In this document: positions 1-12,959 of the stretch, in pieces
Layout: each line of letters starts with the position of its first letter
Position numbering within the stretch: position 1 is the stretch's first letter
From: Allolobophora icterica
Taxonomy: Eukaryota > Annelida > Clitellata > Crassiclitellata > Lumbricidae
DNA: 64,000 nt
Direction of reading: 5' to 3'
NCBI GenBank assembly: GCA_963556255.1
Contig: OY744605.1
Location: 71,873,713 to 71,937,712, forward strand
Program-made: the position numbers and the translations under genes
The notes under the pieces: generated by a model
Database searches by the model: none
Seen by the model: only the letters and a program-made list of their open reading frames with translations
What the model was told of the DNA's origin: nothing

Positions 1-165
1 TGTGTGTCTATATGTCTGTACGTCTGTCTGTCTGTCTGTCTATCCGTCCGTCCGTCTGTCCGTTTGTCTGTCTATCTGCCTGTCCGTAAGTCTGTCCGTC
101 GGTGTTGGTCTGTCTGGTTGTCTGTCTGTCCGTCTGTCTGTCTTCCTGTCGTGCTTATCTTCCTG
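1..165. repeat. imperfect (CTGT)n microsatellite
   Basis: The tract consists of CTGT/TCTG/TCCG tetranucleotides with scattered substitutions. Open frames through it read as Cys/Leu/Ser/Val repeats on one strand and Thr/Asp/Arg on the other, as expected for a 4-bp period, and are not genes. The left edge is cut by the window. Confidence 0.9.
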
Positions 166-474
166 TATCGCCCAGCCTATCAAGCGTCTGCTATCATCCA
201 TCCCTCTGCAAGGTGCGTGCGCACTTCCTCTTTCACCCAACCCTACCAGCCGAGCAACCGAACCGCGTCAGTTCAGTTGCTACCGAACCAAACCGAAGCG
301 AACCACTGCCTCCTCATCGGTTCACACGACTTCCTGTTCAGCGGAACTAAGCATTTTACAGAACCTAATATTCGGCGACGACACTCTCAGTAGTTTTATC
401 CTCCTCTGTCCTGCAGCGGAGTCGTCGTTCTACTCGACCTTTACACGGGGAACAGGAAGAACTTAACGGAAGCA

Positions 475-556
475 ATGAGCGGCTGTAGAATAAACGTTAC
501 GACGGTTCTCTTGTTTACATTACTAAACATCTGGTTACTTTGCACTCCGACCGACG
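475..556 (+). CDS. GGNG prohormone exon 1: signal peptide
   Basis: The ATG at 475 opens 27 codons plus one base: MSGCRINVTTVLLFTLLNIW and onward to ...CTPTD. A hydrophobic core VLLFTLLNIWLL and a polar end fit a cleaved signal peptide. The exon stops at a perfect donor, G then GTAAGT (557-562), in phase 1. The 5' leader just upstream contains CTGTCCTGCAG at about 405-415, which could be a 5' UTR splice acceptor. Cleavage before the Lys of the mature peptide is inferred from known gastropod homologues that start with Lys-Cys. Confidence 0.88.
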
Positions 557-1518
557 GTAAGTATATATACGTGGTTCTAATCAAATCTCGTCTAATTACA
601 TGACTTCTATAACGCCGTGGTAGTCGTAAAACACAAGAAGTGTATTGCGTTATCGTTATCGTAAGCTCCGAATTTATAATGCGACAATTAAAAGCTGCGT
701 CCGGTCAGAAGGGGTTGTCCAGAGTTACCAGGTGAAGAAGCAAATGTCCGGTTGCAAGAATCAATCAAATGAAGATTCTGGTCGTTGTCTTCGTTTGTGG
801 TCGGAGTTGGAGATCGATTTAATCGTTTCTTCGTTTCTTCGTTTATTTCCAAAGCTTCATCGCATTCACAAATTTGAAATTATGAAGAAGTAACTCTAAG
901 TCAGTCAGTCACCAGAAGCAGCCGTGGTTGTTATAATAATATATATGAAGCACTATAGCGACATCAGTTATTTTGGTCTCGGCATATGATGCGGTGGCCA
1001 AGCCTCTCCGCAGTCGCCCGATCTTCCAACACACAGCGTGCGGTCAGTTTATGACTGAATTAGGCAGCTATGCTCACAGAACAAAAATATCGAAGCTAAT
1101 TAAGGCTCTGCGTCAAGTTGGTGGGGCTATCACAGGATACTGTATAGCCCCCCCCCCCCCATACGAAGAAGACGGAGAAGAAAAACAGTCCCTTAAGCTA
1201 TAGCCCTGAGGAAATTATGGTATACGAAATGTTAGCGACTTCATTGTCTCAGCCTCAGCATATGAGGGCAGGTGGCCAGTCCTCTCCCTCGCCGTCTCAT
1301 CTTCCCACCGACAATGGGCTCATTATTGCTGAGTTGGCTGGGGGCGCAGGTGGAGCAGAAACCTCGGACCAAATTCTGCCCCGTATAAAGAAATACATGC
1401 TTTAATGTCAGCTACATCTGCCAGAAGCTAAAGATTCAAGTGAGTTCTAGATTTTATACAGAGTTCACATTCTTTCTGTTTAATGTATATGTATATATCT
1501 ATATATCTATATATCTAA

Positions 1519-1583
<65 letters not shown>

Positions 1584-4500
1584 CATAACTTAGGAGCGAC
1601 TTCGAGATCCCACTATGTAAGTATTAATTTTAGATACATACAAACTCAAGCGCATACAGTAGACTGTGTTCGTGCGTTTTTGTGAAGCATCCTAGAAGTA
1701 GCTTGCTACCAACGATGCTATATAAATTGTCGTAAATTACAATACAAAAACACACAGATGCGCCCGCAGCGTGACGCTCTGTACGCATGTGCGTCCACCC
1801 ACCAAATCAAATTCATACAAGGAATTGGCATCACATCGATATTTTTGTTAAACGGCAATACGGCATGTTAAAGCATTAGATGTTATCTATAGGGCCTAAC
1901 TGAATTTTTTTCTTTCGCTTGTCACTACTCACTACTTCATCTCTGGCAGCTATTTCAATTTTCCATATATCTACAGTAGCAGAGAGGGAAAGCGGCCATA
2001 TTATTTGTTTACGAGAGGGGTGTGCGTCCAGTTTTGTTAAGCCTGCGGGGGCCCCTGTAAACACATACATAAGCGTGTATACATACATAGATATAGATAT
2101 GCATACATGCATGCATTTATGCACATATACCATGATATACGTAGGGCCTACATTCACACATATTAATATATATATATATATATGCATGCATAGGCCTACA
2201 TGTATACAAGCAACATACATACACATGTACAATTGTACATACATGAATGCCGGTTGTGGTGACGTTGGTATAGTTACCTGCCAGGCTGCCCACTGTTTGC
2301 CTACTGATGACCTTCCGTTCGCTACAACATATCTGGTTTACTATGTATTTTTTATACATATGCACACCTTGACGAGGTACTAAACGGCGCTATATTAAAT
2401 GTCTAGACGCATATACAAACAATGCTTTAATACATAAACGTAACATACACATATTAACACACATACACACACATATATAATATATAGGCCTATGTGTGCA
2501 TCCATACATGTAATAAACTATATGCAAACAAACAAGCACATATACATACACGCATACATATGCAAATACATATTGCACATCATCCACAGGCACATATATA
2601 CAAACAAGCAAACACAGAGATATAGGTAGATACAAGAATGCATAGGGTACATGATTATTAGGGTCAGTGTAGGATTTCACGAAGTCACGGAACCCGTGAA
2701 TTCCGTAATTTTCGGCATTTGCCGTGAATTTCCGCATATGCCGTGAATTCTGTGATTTTTGGCATTTGCCGTGAATTTCCGCAAATGCCGTGAATTCTGT
2801 GATTTTTGGCATTTGCCGTGAATTTCCGCAAATGCCGTGAATTCTGTGATTTTTGGCATTTGCCGTGAATTTCCGCAAATGCCGTGAATTCTGTGATTTT
2901 TGGCATTCGCCGTGAATTTCCCAAAATGCCGTGAATTGCCGTGATTTTTGCCATTTGTCGTGAATTTTCCCAGTGCCGGTGATTTTCGGCAAATTTGTTT
3001 AAATCAATGCAACAGGACGTTCGGCACTGATATGTTTCTCAACATAACAAATTACAACAAAGTAATTAAGTAATTAAGTAACAGGCCTACAGGCATCGGG
3101 CAACTCAGTTGATGCAAACTGAAGTGTTAGCCAGTACACTTTATAGTTAATGCGCCCCAGCGTCGAAGTTTTACAGACGAGAACTTGGCGGCACACATGT
3201 AACGATGGTCTACAATTGCAGAAACTAATTACAAAAATCTGCTTACTCTGTGCTGAACGTTCTCTGACACTTAACTTGACATTACACTTAGGTCTATCTT
3301 AGTAAAATAATACAAAAGTGATTTTATGCAGGACGTTTACAATGACATTTTTGTGGTATTAGGCCTACACATAGCGGGACGCGGTGGAATTGCGGTATGT
3401 TCTGTGCCTTGTAACCGGAGGGTCGCAGATTCAAATCTACCACAAGCTAGCTACTGCGCATAGCGACCTTGGACAAATTGCTCGCCCACACTTGTCTATA
3501 AGGAAGGCAACGGGTAACCACCTCAGACCTCACTCATCTCATCCCCGGGTGGAATAAAGCCAATGAACCTGCCTTCGGGCAGAGAACTCATCATCATCAT
3601 AACATCTATCGCGACAGCGTCGTTCCTTTCTTATCGCGTTGTTGTTTCGTCGGATCTCAGTAAATCAAAGCGTGATTTCATGCCGTGAATTTTCCGTGAT
3701 TTTCGCCCATTCTTACAAAATTCCACCGTGACTTTTGAACTTTTTTGTCGTGATTTTCTACTGCCCGAATGATTACACCCATAAAGCCACAAGCAACTAT
3801 ATGAGGATGCGTGACTTATGGACGTCAGCCGTTTGAGCGTCGCCATTTGGGCGTCAGGACTTTTGGGAACTATTCCCAAGCTGCGTAGCTAGGACATTTT
3901 GCGCCCGAGGACGAACTATAAAATTGGCGCCGCCTCCCTGTTTAATTTTTTTCACATTTTCCAAATACATCAAATGGCCATTTTAATTTTAATGAAATAA
4001 AATATGAAAAATTCAGATACCCCGGTAGTGCATGATGACTCTTAGTGATCAATGGGGCGCCAAAATCATACATGAGAACTGGTCTGTAAGACAATGAGGA
4101 TATAACTGAATATTTGTAGGGGCGCCAAATTAAATGTTAGAAAATTATTTGGGATGAATTATTTAAATTGCATCAAAATTAAAAGTAAAATTATTTATTT
4201 TAACCCTCATTTTTGGCGCCCCTTCCTTTGGCGCCCGGTGTAGCAATTTCAGATTACCCCCACTCCACATTACCCCTGGTAACTTGAAATCGTGTTCAGG
4301 TTACCGGGGTGGGGTTACCTGAAATCGATTTCAGATTCTTCTTCTTTCCCTTCAGGCTCGAATTAATCCCTCTTTGGAGAGGGGTCAGCCACTCGGATCC
4401 TTCTCTTCCACTTGTTTCTTTCTTTCGATTTCAGATTACCCTCTACAATTTTAGATTACCCACTCAAATTAATGGGGCCCATTTTCGACAATCACATATA

Positions 4501-7037
4501 ATAATAATAATTGTTAAAATTTATCATTAAACTAACATTACCCACTAGTGCATGATGTACGATAAGCTATCTTGCTCTGTAGTAGGCAGTGTTATTTAAG
4601 TTAACTAAAACTGAAAGTGACTTTAAGTTAACTGAAAAGTTCTAATTTAGTTAACTGAAACTAAAACTAAAACTGAAAAGTTCTGAAAACTGAAACTAAA
4701 ACTAAACTGAAAAGTACAAAACTACAACTAAAACTAAACTTGAAAGTTGAAAACTGAATTAATTTTTCTTGTGTGTGTGGCGCACAGACCAATTGGCAGA
4801 CATGTCTGCAATTGGCAGACATGTCTGCAACAGTTAGCGGCGCACATACTGATCGGTGCACATGTCTGTAAGCAATATCGGTTAAGCAAACATCCGTTTG
4901 AGTCCTTTCTCTGTCAGATTTCTCGTTAGCGGTAATAGACTAGGCTTGAAATCTCAAAAATGACCTTGTTAGAAGGAAATCATGTAACAATTTGAATTTG
5001 CTACTAGGTGTTTCTAGACTAATTTGACCCTGCTGAAAACGAAATATCGCGGTTAGCAAGCTGGATTGTTAGTGTATGAATGCTAAAACAAGATGGCGGC
5101 CAAAATGGTGGCCCGTATCTTCATATGGCTACGAGTTAAGTTATGTATGCGATGGAAACATGATGTTAGAATCTAAATTAACATTTTCCGAATCAAGGAA
5201 TGTGATGGAATTAAAGACACACATGTAGCACTGCCACAAAAGAAAATGACGGACAAAATGGCGGCAAATGTCTTCGTATGGCTATAAAACAAAATGGCGG
5301 ACAAAATGGCGGCCGGTCTGGAGTAGTGTTTTCTTGGTCAAATACATGAAATTTTTTATATCTTGTGATTGCAGATGAACCATTTTATACATTACGTATG
5401 CAATATTTACGTTCATGACTTGACTGATATAGACTCCAGCTATTTCAAGTACCGTATTGTTGCAGTCAATGCAATTGCACATAAGCCTATGCGCTGTAGA
5501 AATCCGGAGATTACGATTACGATTATGTGTACATGGCAAGTTCGCACTTCGACAGCAACAGCGCTTGGTGCAACACTTATCAACTTTGCATGATTTACAG
5601 TAGACAAACTCTATACACGACTGTGGCACAGGATCATTTGTAGACCACACTGGTGCGTGAACACCTTTATCACACTCCATCCTGATGAGGCTGGCGTTGG
5701 AGCCATTTTGGTCGCCATCTTGTTTTCCCATGCAACCGTTAAAACTCCAGTTTGCTAACCGCGATTTTCGCTTTCAGCAGGGTCAAATTAGTCTAGAAAC
5801 ACCTAGTAGCAAATTGTTATGATTTGCTTCTTACAGTCATTTCTAGAGACTTTTTAAAATTCCAAGCCTAGACAATAAGCCTATTTTTCAAATGCAGACC
5901 ATGAAAGCTAATCAAAATGAATGAATGTCATAAAAAATGAAATTCAGTTGCTTCTGTGGAATGCGCACAAAACTAAATTAAAACTCGAAAGTTTTGAAAA
6001 CTGAAACTAAAACTAAAACTGAAAAGATTTGAAAACTATAAATAAAACTAAACTGGAAAGTTTTAGCAGAACTAAAACTATAACTGAAACTGAAAAGTTA
6101 ACTGAAACTTAAATAACTCTGGTAGTAGGGAATGCAAACCCGGGTTTTGTCTATCCGGGTACCCGGGTAACCCGGGATTTTTCGGAACCCGAAAACCCGG
6201 GTTTAACCGCGATTGAAACCCGGGTTTGAACAATGACATTAAATTTTCATTACTATTTTATTATATTAAAATGTAGCCTAACAATATAAATGTAGCCTAT
6301 TTTGGATGCATATCACTATCATTAACATACTACAAATGCAGCGAAACTCGAAAGATTAACAACAACAAAGTAGGCCTGCAGGTGAAACAATTATGTTTGA
6401 GCGTAATACAAACTTTGAGCACCACATAAGCCACAACAGCTTCCATTCTTCCACCCTAGACGAAGACAGCTTCCGCTCTTGAGACTGGACGGAAGTAATG
6501 TCCCCTTTGTGACAGGTTGGACCCGCACGTGCAGTCTTGTCCTCTGCATCGAACGCAAGTATGGGGACCCCACAGCCCCCACAGCCAAAGTGAGGGACGG
6601 ACATCTGCCACACCTGTCTATGTCATCGTAAACCGCGGTTGAAACCCGGGTTTGGCGTGATTGAAAAGCGTCACTTTCATCGTCGTTCACGCCGTGAAAC
6701 TCACAAATGCAGAGTAATTGAAATATAGCGTTAGTATTGCACTTGGTATTACGTAATACTATTTCTACTTACTTATTTATCGGCTCGTTCCAATTGTTTA
6801 TTCGTGACGTTATATGAGTGAGGCTTCACATTTCACACAACGAGTGACAAGGCCGAATGTTGAGTTTGTTAACTCGTGACATGACCTGTCTGAACGCATT
6901 TCAGTGTGGATGGCGTCTAACCGTTTCAAACTAAATCCAACGAAGTCCGAATTTCTATGGTGCACCACCCTCCGGCGTCGCCATCTACAGCGTCCTTTCT
7001 TCGGCCTCGGCTGTGCTACGGCGCTATATAAATCGTC

Positions 7038-7092
<55 letters not shown>

Positions 7093-10000
7093 CCAGTTCG
7101 CATGGTAGCGGTAAACTGTTCTTATATAAATTTAGTGACTTAAAAAGCAATGCTTAAATCAGCAAATTTAAAGCGCGGTGTTTGGGAACACTTTATCGTT
7201 CGCGATTCTGTGGAACAGACGGCTCAGTGCCAGTTATGTAAATCGAAACTGAAAATTGTCGGCGGTTCAACACGATGTATGCATATTCATCTCCCGCCCA
7301 AGCATGAGATAAACCTGCTCAAACACAAGGACGTAGATGACCCTTGTCATCTTCAGAACTTTGGACTTTGTAGCAATGTAGCTGCATACAACGACGTTGT
7401 TCTTATCGCAAAACATAGTTCAATAATACTTATCATGTAAAGTTTGGTAAACCCGGTAAAAACCCGGGTACCCGGGTTTTTACTGGCGCCAAAACCGGAA
7501 ACCCGGGTTTGTAAAAAACCGTCGGTTTTGCATTCCCTACTCTGTAGGTCATAATTACGTCAACTAGGTTGTATATTTGTATATCTTATGTTTGTAGGCC
7601 TATGTAACATGTCAGGCACTTTGAACTAGTGTATGAGTGGTTTTCGTACAATTAATATTTCTGTGACATTTGTTTCAGATATTGAGACTAGCTTTCAATC
7701 TTGTATGTTTCACGTGTTTTATTCAGTAAACGGATCGTGAGTTGTAAGCATAAGACTTTATCATATTAGCTAAATCAAATAGGGGGTAATGTCAATCAGC
7801 GCATAGGGGTAACTTGAAATCGCGTTCAGGCTACCCCCAGGGGGTAATATGAATCGATTTCAGATTAGCGGGGAGGGGGAGGTAACTTGAAAGAGGGGTT
7901 AGCTTGAAGTCTTTACATCGGGGACACATGTAAACCCCTGCACCCACTAGCTACGTCTCTGCTATTCGAATATAGATGTATTATTAGTAGGTAATGTATA
8001 CTGCAGATGTAAACTACACAGGCAAATTTAAAATCAACTAGAAGGAAAATTCTGGAAATAAATGAACACATTCCGGAATTATATGACTTCCAATACTACT
8101 TAGAGGCGCTATTCATGTATTAATTTTGCGCTTAACTCTCCTACGTCAAAGTTTCTCTGCGCCCATAGTTGTCCTGTTTCGATTGTACACGCAAACATTT
8201 GCCTGTAATGTTCGATTGTCCGGATCGAGACGTTTGAATGACGAATGGTCGCCGTTGTCTGTTTATATACAGGTTCATTCAATTTCTGTAGCGCATTGTC
8301 ACCTTACGGAACAAATTCCTGCATCGAGACCAAAGTCTGCTGGACGAAGTGTCCCGAATCTTTGGTCTCGTAATCATAGGCCAACGCATATAAGTTTATA
8401 AGCCTCCAATATATATATATATCAAATTCAGTTGTGTCGCATTGTATTGTATTCTATTCTATTCTATTCTATTGTATTAATTCAGGCGACCTGTATCTGC
8501 GCCTCGCTATACGCCTCCACGACTCCTGCAATCTGTAAGCCTTGTGCTGCCTCGCAGTATAGGACAGTTCTTGACTCTCGGGTCTTCTCGTTGGCAGATC
8601 CAAAGGGTCAAAGTTCACTGTACGGTTCTATACTCATACACCACCACTTGTAAAATGACCACCTAGTGTCATTGCCGTTGAAAACTTTTCTTCACTACTT
8701 GCATTAAGAATCTCTAGTCTCTTTTTTTCTACTCACAATTGCGTTGCTGTTATTGATTGTCGCTTATATATCCTTGTGAGTTGTTACCGGTTGCAATAAA
8801 AATTATTGAATTGAATTGAATTGAATATGATTGAATTGAATTGAATATGCGTTCTCTGTCCGTGTTCTTTAACGTCATTCGGGTCTAAATTTGGGTCTCA
8901 TCTGTTTCAACTTAGCCTACTTGTCCACTCCCCAGTCTGGCTTTTGCCTTTTCTGACCAAAGCTTATTGTATTTATACCGGAAATTTCTTATTAGTTTTT
9001 CTTTATAAACGTAAAATTATTATTAAAACCTCCAACGATGAAATGTTGTATTAAATGGTTGTGTGGACTTCTGAAAATTATGGAAGGAGGCAGAAAGAAA
9101 AAAAAGTCATAGTCTATGACTTCTTTTTCTCTTTCTCCTTCTCCTTCTCCTTCTTCTTCTTCTTCTTCTTCTTCTTCTTCTTCTCCTCCTCCTCCGCCTC
9201 CGCCTCCTCTTCTTCTTCTTTTTCTTTTTCTCCTCCTCCTCCTCCTCCTCCTCCTCCTCCTCCTCCTCCTCCTCCTTCTCTGCTTCTTCTCCTCCTCCCT
9301 TTCCGTCTCCTCCTCCTCCTTCTCCTCCTCCTCCTCCTCCTCTTCTTCTTCTTCTCCTCCTCCTCCTCCGCCTCCTCTTCTTCTTTTTCTTTTTCTCCTC
9401 CTCCTCCTCCTCTGCTCCTTCTCCTCCTCCCTTCCGTCTCCTCCTCCTCTCCTTCTCCTCCTCCTCCTCCTCCTCTTCTTCTTCTTCTTCTTCTTCTTCT
9501 TCTTCTTCTCCTCCTCCTCCGCCTCCGCCTCCTCTTCTTCTTCTTTTTCTTTTCTCCTCCTCCTCCTCCCTCCTCCTCCTCCTCTGCCTTCTCTCCTCCT
9601 CCTTTCCGTCTCCTCCTCCTCTCCTTCTCCTCCTCCTCCTCCTCCTCTCTTCTTCTTCTTCTTCTCCTCCTCCTCCTCCTCCGCCTCCTCTTCTTCTTCT
9701 TTTTCTTTTTCTCTCCTCCTCCTCCTCTGCTCCTTCTCCTCCTCCCTTTCCGTCTCCTCCTCCTTCTCCTTCTCCTCCTCCTCCTCCTCCTCTTCTTCTT
9801 CTTCTTCTTCTTCTTCTTCTTCTTCTTTCTTCTCCTCCTCCTCCGCCTCCGCCTCCTCTTCTTCTTCTTTTTCTTTTTCTCTCCTCCTCTCCTCCTCCTC
9901 CTCCTCCTCCTCTGCTTCTTCTCCTCCTCCCTTTCCGTCTCCTCCTCCTCCTTCTCCTCCTCCTCCTCCTCTTCTTCTTCTCCTCCTCCTCTCCTCCTCC

Positions 10001-10539
10001 GCCTCCTCTTCTTCTTCTTTTTCTTTTTCTCCTCCTCCTCCTCCTCTGCTCCTTCTCCTCCTCCCTTTCCGTCTCCTCCTCCTTCTCCTTCTCCTCCTCC
10101 TCCTCCTCCTCTTCTTCTTCTTCTCTTCTTCTTCTTCTTCTTCTCCTCCTCCTCCGCCTCCGCCTCCTCTTCTTCTTCTTTTTCTTTTCTCCTCCTCCTC
10201 CTCCTCCTCCTCCTCCTCCTCTGCTTCTTCTCCTCCTCCCTTTCCGTCTCCTCCTCCTCCTTCTCCTCCTCCTCCTCTTCTCCTCCTCCTCCTCCTCCGC
10301 CTCCTCTTCTTCTTCTTTTTCTTTTTCTCCTCCTCCTCCCCTCTGCTCCTTCTCCTCCTCCCTTTCGTCTCCTCCTCCTTCTCCTCCCTTTCCGTCTCCT
10401 CCTCCTTCTCCTTCTCCTCCTCCTCCTCCTCCTCTCTCTTCTTCTTCTTCTTCTTTTCTTCTTCTTCTTCTTCTTCTTCTTCTTCTTCTTCTTCTTCTTC
10501 TTCTTCTTCTTCTTCTTCTTCTTCTTCTTCTTCTTCTCT

Positions 10540-10580
<41 letters not shown>

Positions 10581-12893
10581 TTCTTCTTCTTCTTCTTCTT
10601 CTTCTTCTCTTCTTCTTCTTCTTCTTCTTCTTCTTCTTCTTCTTCTCGTGCATCATAATAACGGCGCTATAGAAGTCATTAGATTTCTTCGTTCGTTAAT
10701 TTCTTCGTTCGTTCGTTGGTTCGTCGTTTCATACGAAGAGAAATAAAGGCAAAGACAGACACAAACAAAGAAGCAGATATTGTGTGACACTGTAGCCGAT
10801 TGGTTAGAGCGCTCGACCTGTAACGCGGAGAATGCGGGTTCGAGCCTCGCCCGAGGCAGTTACTGTGTAGGGACCTTGAGCAAGTCCTTCACTCACAGTT
10901 GCTCAGCGACAACGATGTTCTGTTGTATTATATGGTTGTGTGCACTTCTTAATTTTTGAAGGAAGGCAATATTAAATACAGCTGTGTTGTGTTTTATTGT
11001 ATTGTATTTTATTGTATTGTATTGTATTGTATTGTATTGTATTGTATTGTATTGTATTGTATTGTATTGTATTGTATTGTATTGTATTGTATTGTATTGT
11101 ATTGTATTGTATTGTATTGTATTGTATTGTATTGTATTGTATTGTATTGTATTGTATTGTATTGTATTGTATTGTATTGTATTGTATTGTATTGTATTGT
11201 ATTGTATAGAGAAAAAGAAATTGACAGTGACTGACACAGAGACGCAGGGAGACACGTGGACAAAGAAAGACACCGAGGCAAAGACTGGTATCAAGACCGA
11301 GACAATCAAACAGACAGACTCATAGACAGCGACACAGAGAAACTTATACAGATACACAGACAGATGTAGAGTCAAAGACAAACAGACAAGCAAAGATACA
11401 TGTACATACGCATAGACAGAGGCAGAGACGGAGAAATAGACAGACGGACGGAGACAGACAGAGAGACAGAGAGAACAGGGGACTCAGTATCTGTCGATGA
11501 GTTACGGCCAAATCTCAGCCGTGAGATAAATAACAACCATGTCAGACATGATTTGTTCTCAGTGTCTCAGCCGTTGGCACGGTTGAGTGACCTCACGTCG
11601 TCAGAGGGACCTGGGGAAGAATTGGAAGCCAGAAGATGATAGAGGAAATAGGGAGGGGCAAAGAGAGAAGGCGACGAATTGGGGAGAGAAGAAAAAGTGG
11701 AAGTGGACAGCGGAAAGATGGATGGATGAGTTGGGAGAAAAATGAGGAGGAAACAGGGAGGAATTTGGAAGAAACAGAGAAAGAAAGAGGAATTTGAAAG
11801 GAATAAAGAGGGAAAGTAGTTTGGATAAACATGGATGAAAGGATAGAGGGATTTGTCAGAAAGGACGGATGGATAGAGGAATTCTCGCGAAATAAGGAGT
11901 TCGGAAGGGATAAATGGATTTGAAGAAAGACTGAGGGAAGTAAAAAGGATTTTTTGGATAAAGTGAAGACAGAAGGAAAGAGGAATTTGGAGTAAAGAAA
12001 AATTTGGGAGAAAAAGCAAGGATGGATGGGTTGATTGGGAGAGGAAGGACGGCGGAAGGCCAGCGAGGAATGCAGGGGTCGCGAGAGGACGATGTTGAGG
12101 AAGGATGACGGAGGCTGATTGGTTGGTGGGAGCCTTGGGAGAAGGTAACCGCGACCAGTCAACCAGCAAGAGCTGAACCTTGGCCTAAGAGTCATCGGAA
12201 GAGGCCGCTGGACCTTTCTATATCTCCCTCTCATTCTCTCTGTCTCTCTTTCTGTCTTTCTGTCTGTCTCTGTCTGTCTGTCTCTCTCCTTCTCCCTTTC
12301 TCCTCTCTCCTTTACTATGTTTCTGTCTCTGTCCTATCTCTCTCTATGTCTGTCTGTCTTTCTCTCTATATATATTTGATATATATGTTTTACATATGTC
12401 TCTTTCTCTTTGTCTGACAGCGCATCACGCTAATCACTAGATTAAAATAGAAGTGCATATAGTTACTATGGTGACCGTGTGTGTCCTCGACCCTGCTCTG
12501 TTTTCAATGAATTGATCGGGTGAAATCCTTCACCACCGCTGCCCGTTTGAATGTGTGCCAGGAAAGAAGGACTATCTTTCATAGGACTAACACTCAGAGG
12601 ACTATCGCTCATAGGACTACCACTCAGAGGACTATCGCTCATAGGACTACCACTCAGAGGACTATCGCTAATAGGACTATGGCTCACAGGGACTATCGCT
12701 CATACGCTATGTTATTAAATATATGCGCATCAAAGTAGGGATGCGAGTAATTAACTTCCAATTAGCTAGCGATTACAAAAGTAATCAAATGCTCCAGTTG
12801 ACTTCGTATAACTTTACAAATATTTATTAAATATATGCACATCAAGTAGGGACGTTCATCCGTTTCGAAAATCTATATAAATAAAGAGAAGAA

Positions 12894-12959
<66 letters not shown>

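Larger units (their letters stand above)
4587..6121. mobile_element. hAT-type element, 1.5 kb, inserted in the previous one
   Basis: Terminal inverted repeats CAGTGTTATTTAAGTT and AACTTAAATAACTCTG are flanked by a perfect 8-bp duplication GTAGTAGG (4579-4586 and 6122-6129). Subterminal regions (4600-4760 and 5970-6110) are arrays of ACTGAAAACTAAA-like words. The centre is occupied by the inverted-repeat element 4938-5873. Confidence 0.85.
4583..7539 (+). mobile_element. hAT element with BED-finger fragment, split by a second hAT
   Basis: The right end GTTTTGCATTCCCTA (7525-7539) is followed by CTCTGTAG. The same 8 bases lie at 4575-4582. The left terminus TAGG at 4583-4586 is interrupted by the element 4587-6121 and resumes at 6130 with GAATGCAAACC, restoring the inverted repeat TAGGGAATGCAAAC. 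Flanking regions carry many CCCGGGT palindromes. The element encodes only a BED zinc-finger fragment, so it is non-autonomous. Confidence 0.75.
3878..7961. mobile_element. probable outer hAT element of a nested stack
   Basis: The left end (AAGCTGCGTAGCTAG at 3878) matches the inverted right end (CTAGCTACGTCTCTG, ending 7961) at 11 of 15 positions. Flanks CTATTCCC and CTATTCGA agree at 6 of 8 positions, as expected for an old 8-bp target duplication. Inside it are the three elements listed next and a direct repeat (4270-4330 and 7805-7865, GGTAACTTGAAATCG core). No transposase is recognisable outside the nested elements. This is the least certain level of the stack. Confidence 0.4.

Noticed and set aside
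8992..10746. Open frames above 500 codons on both strands
   Set aside because: They lie wholly in the polypyrimidine array; composition is only Ser/Pro/Leu/Phe or Glu/Lys/Arg/Gly and frames overlap on both strands.
10794..10870. tRNA gene
   Set aside because: A and B boxes are present but the stems do not pair and a SINE body follows; also shared with other copies.
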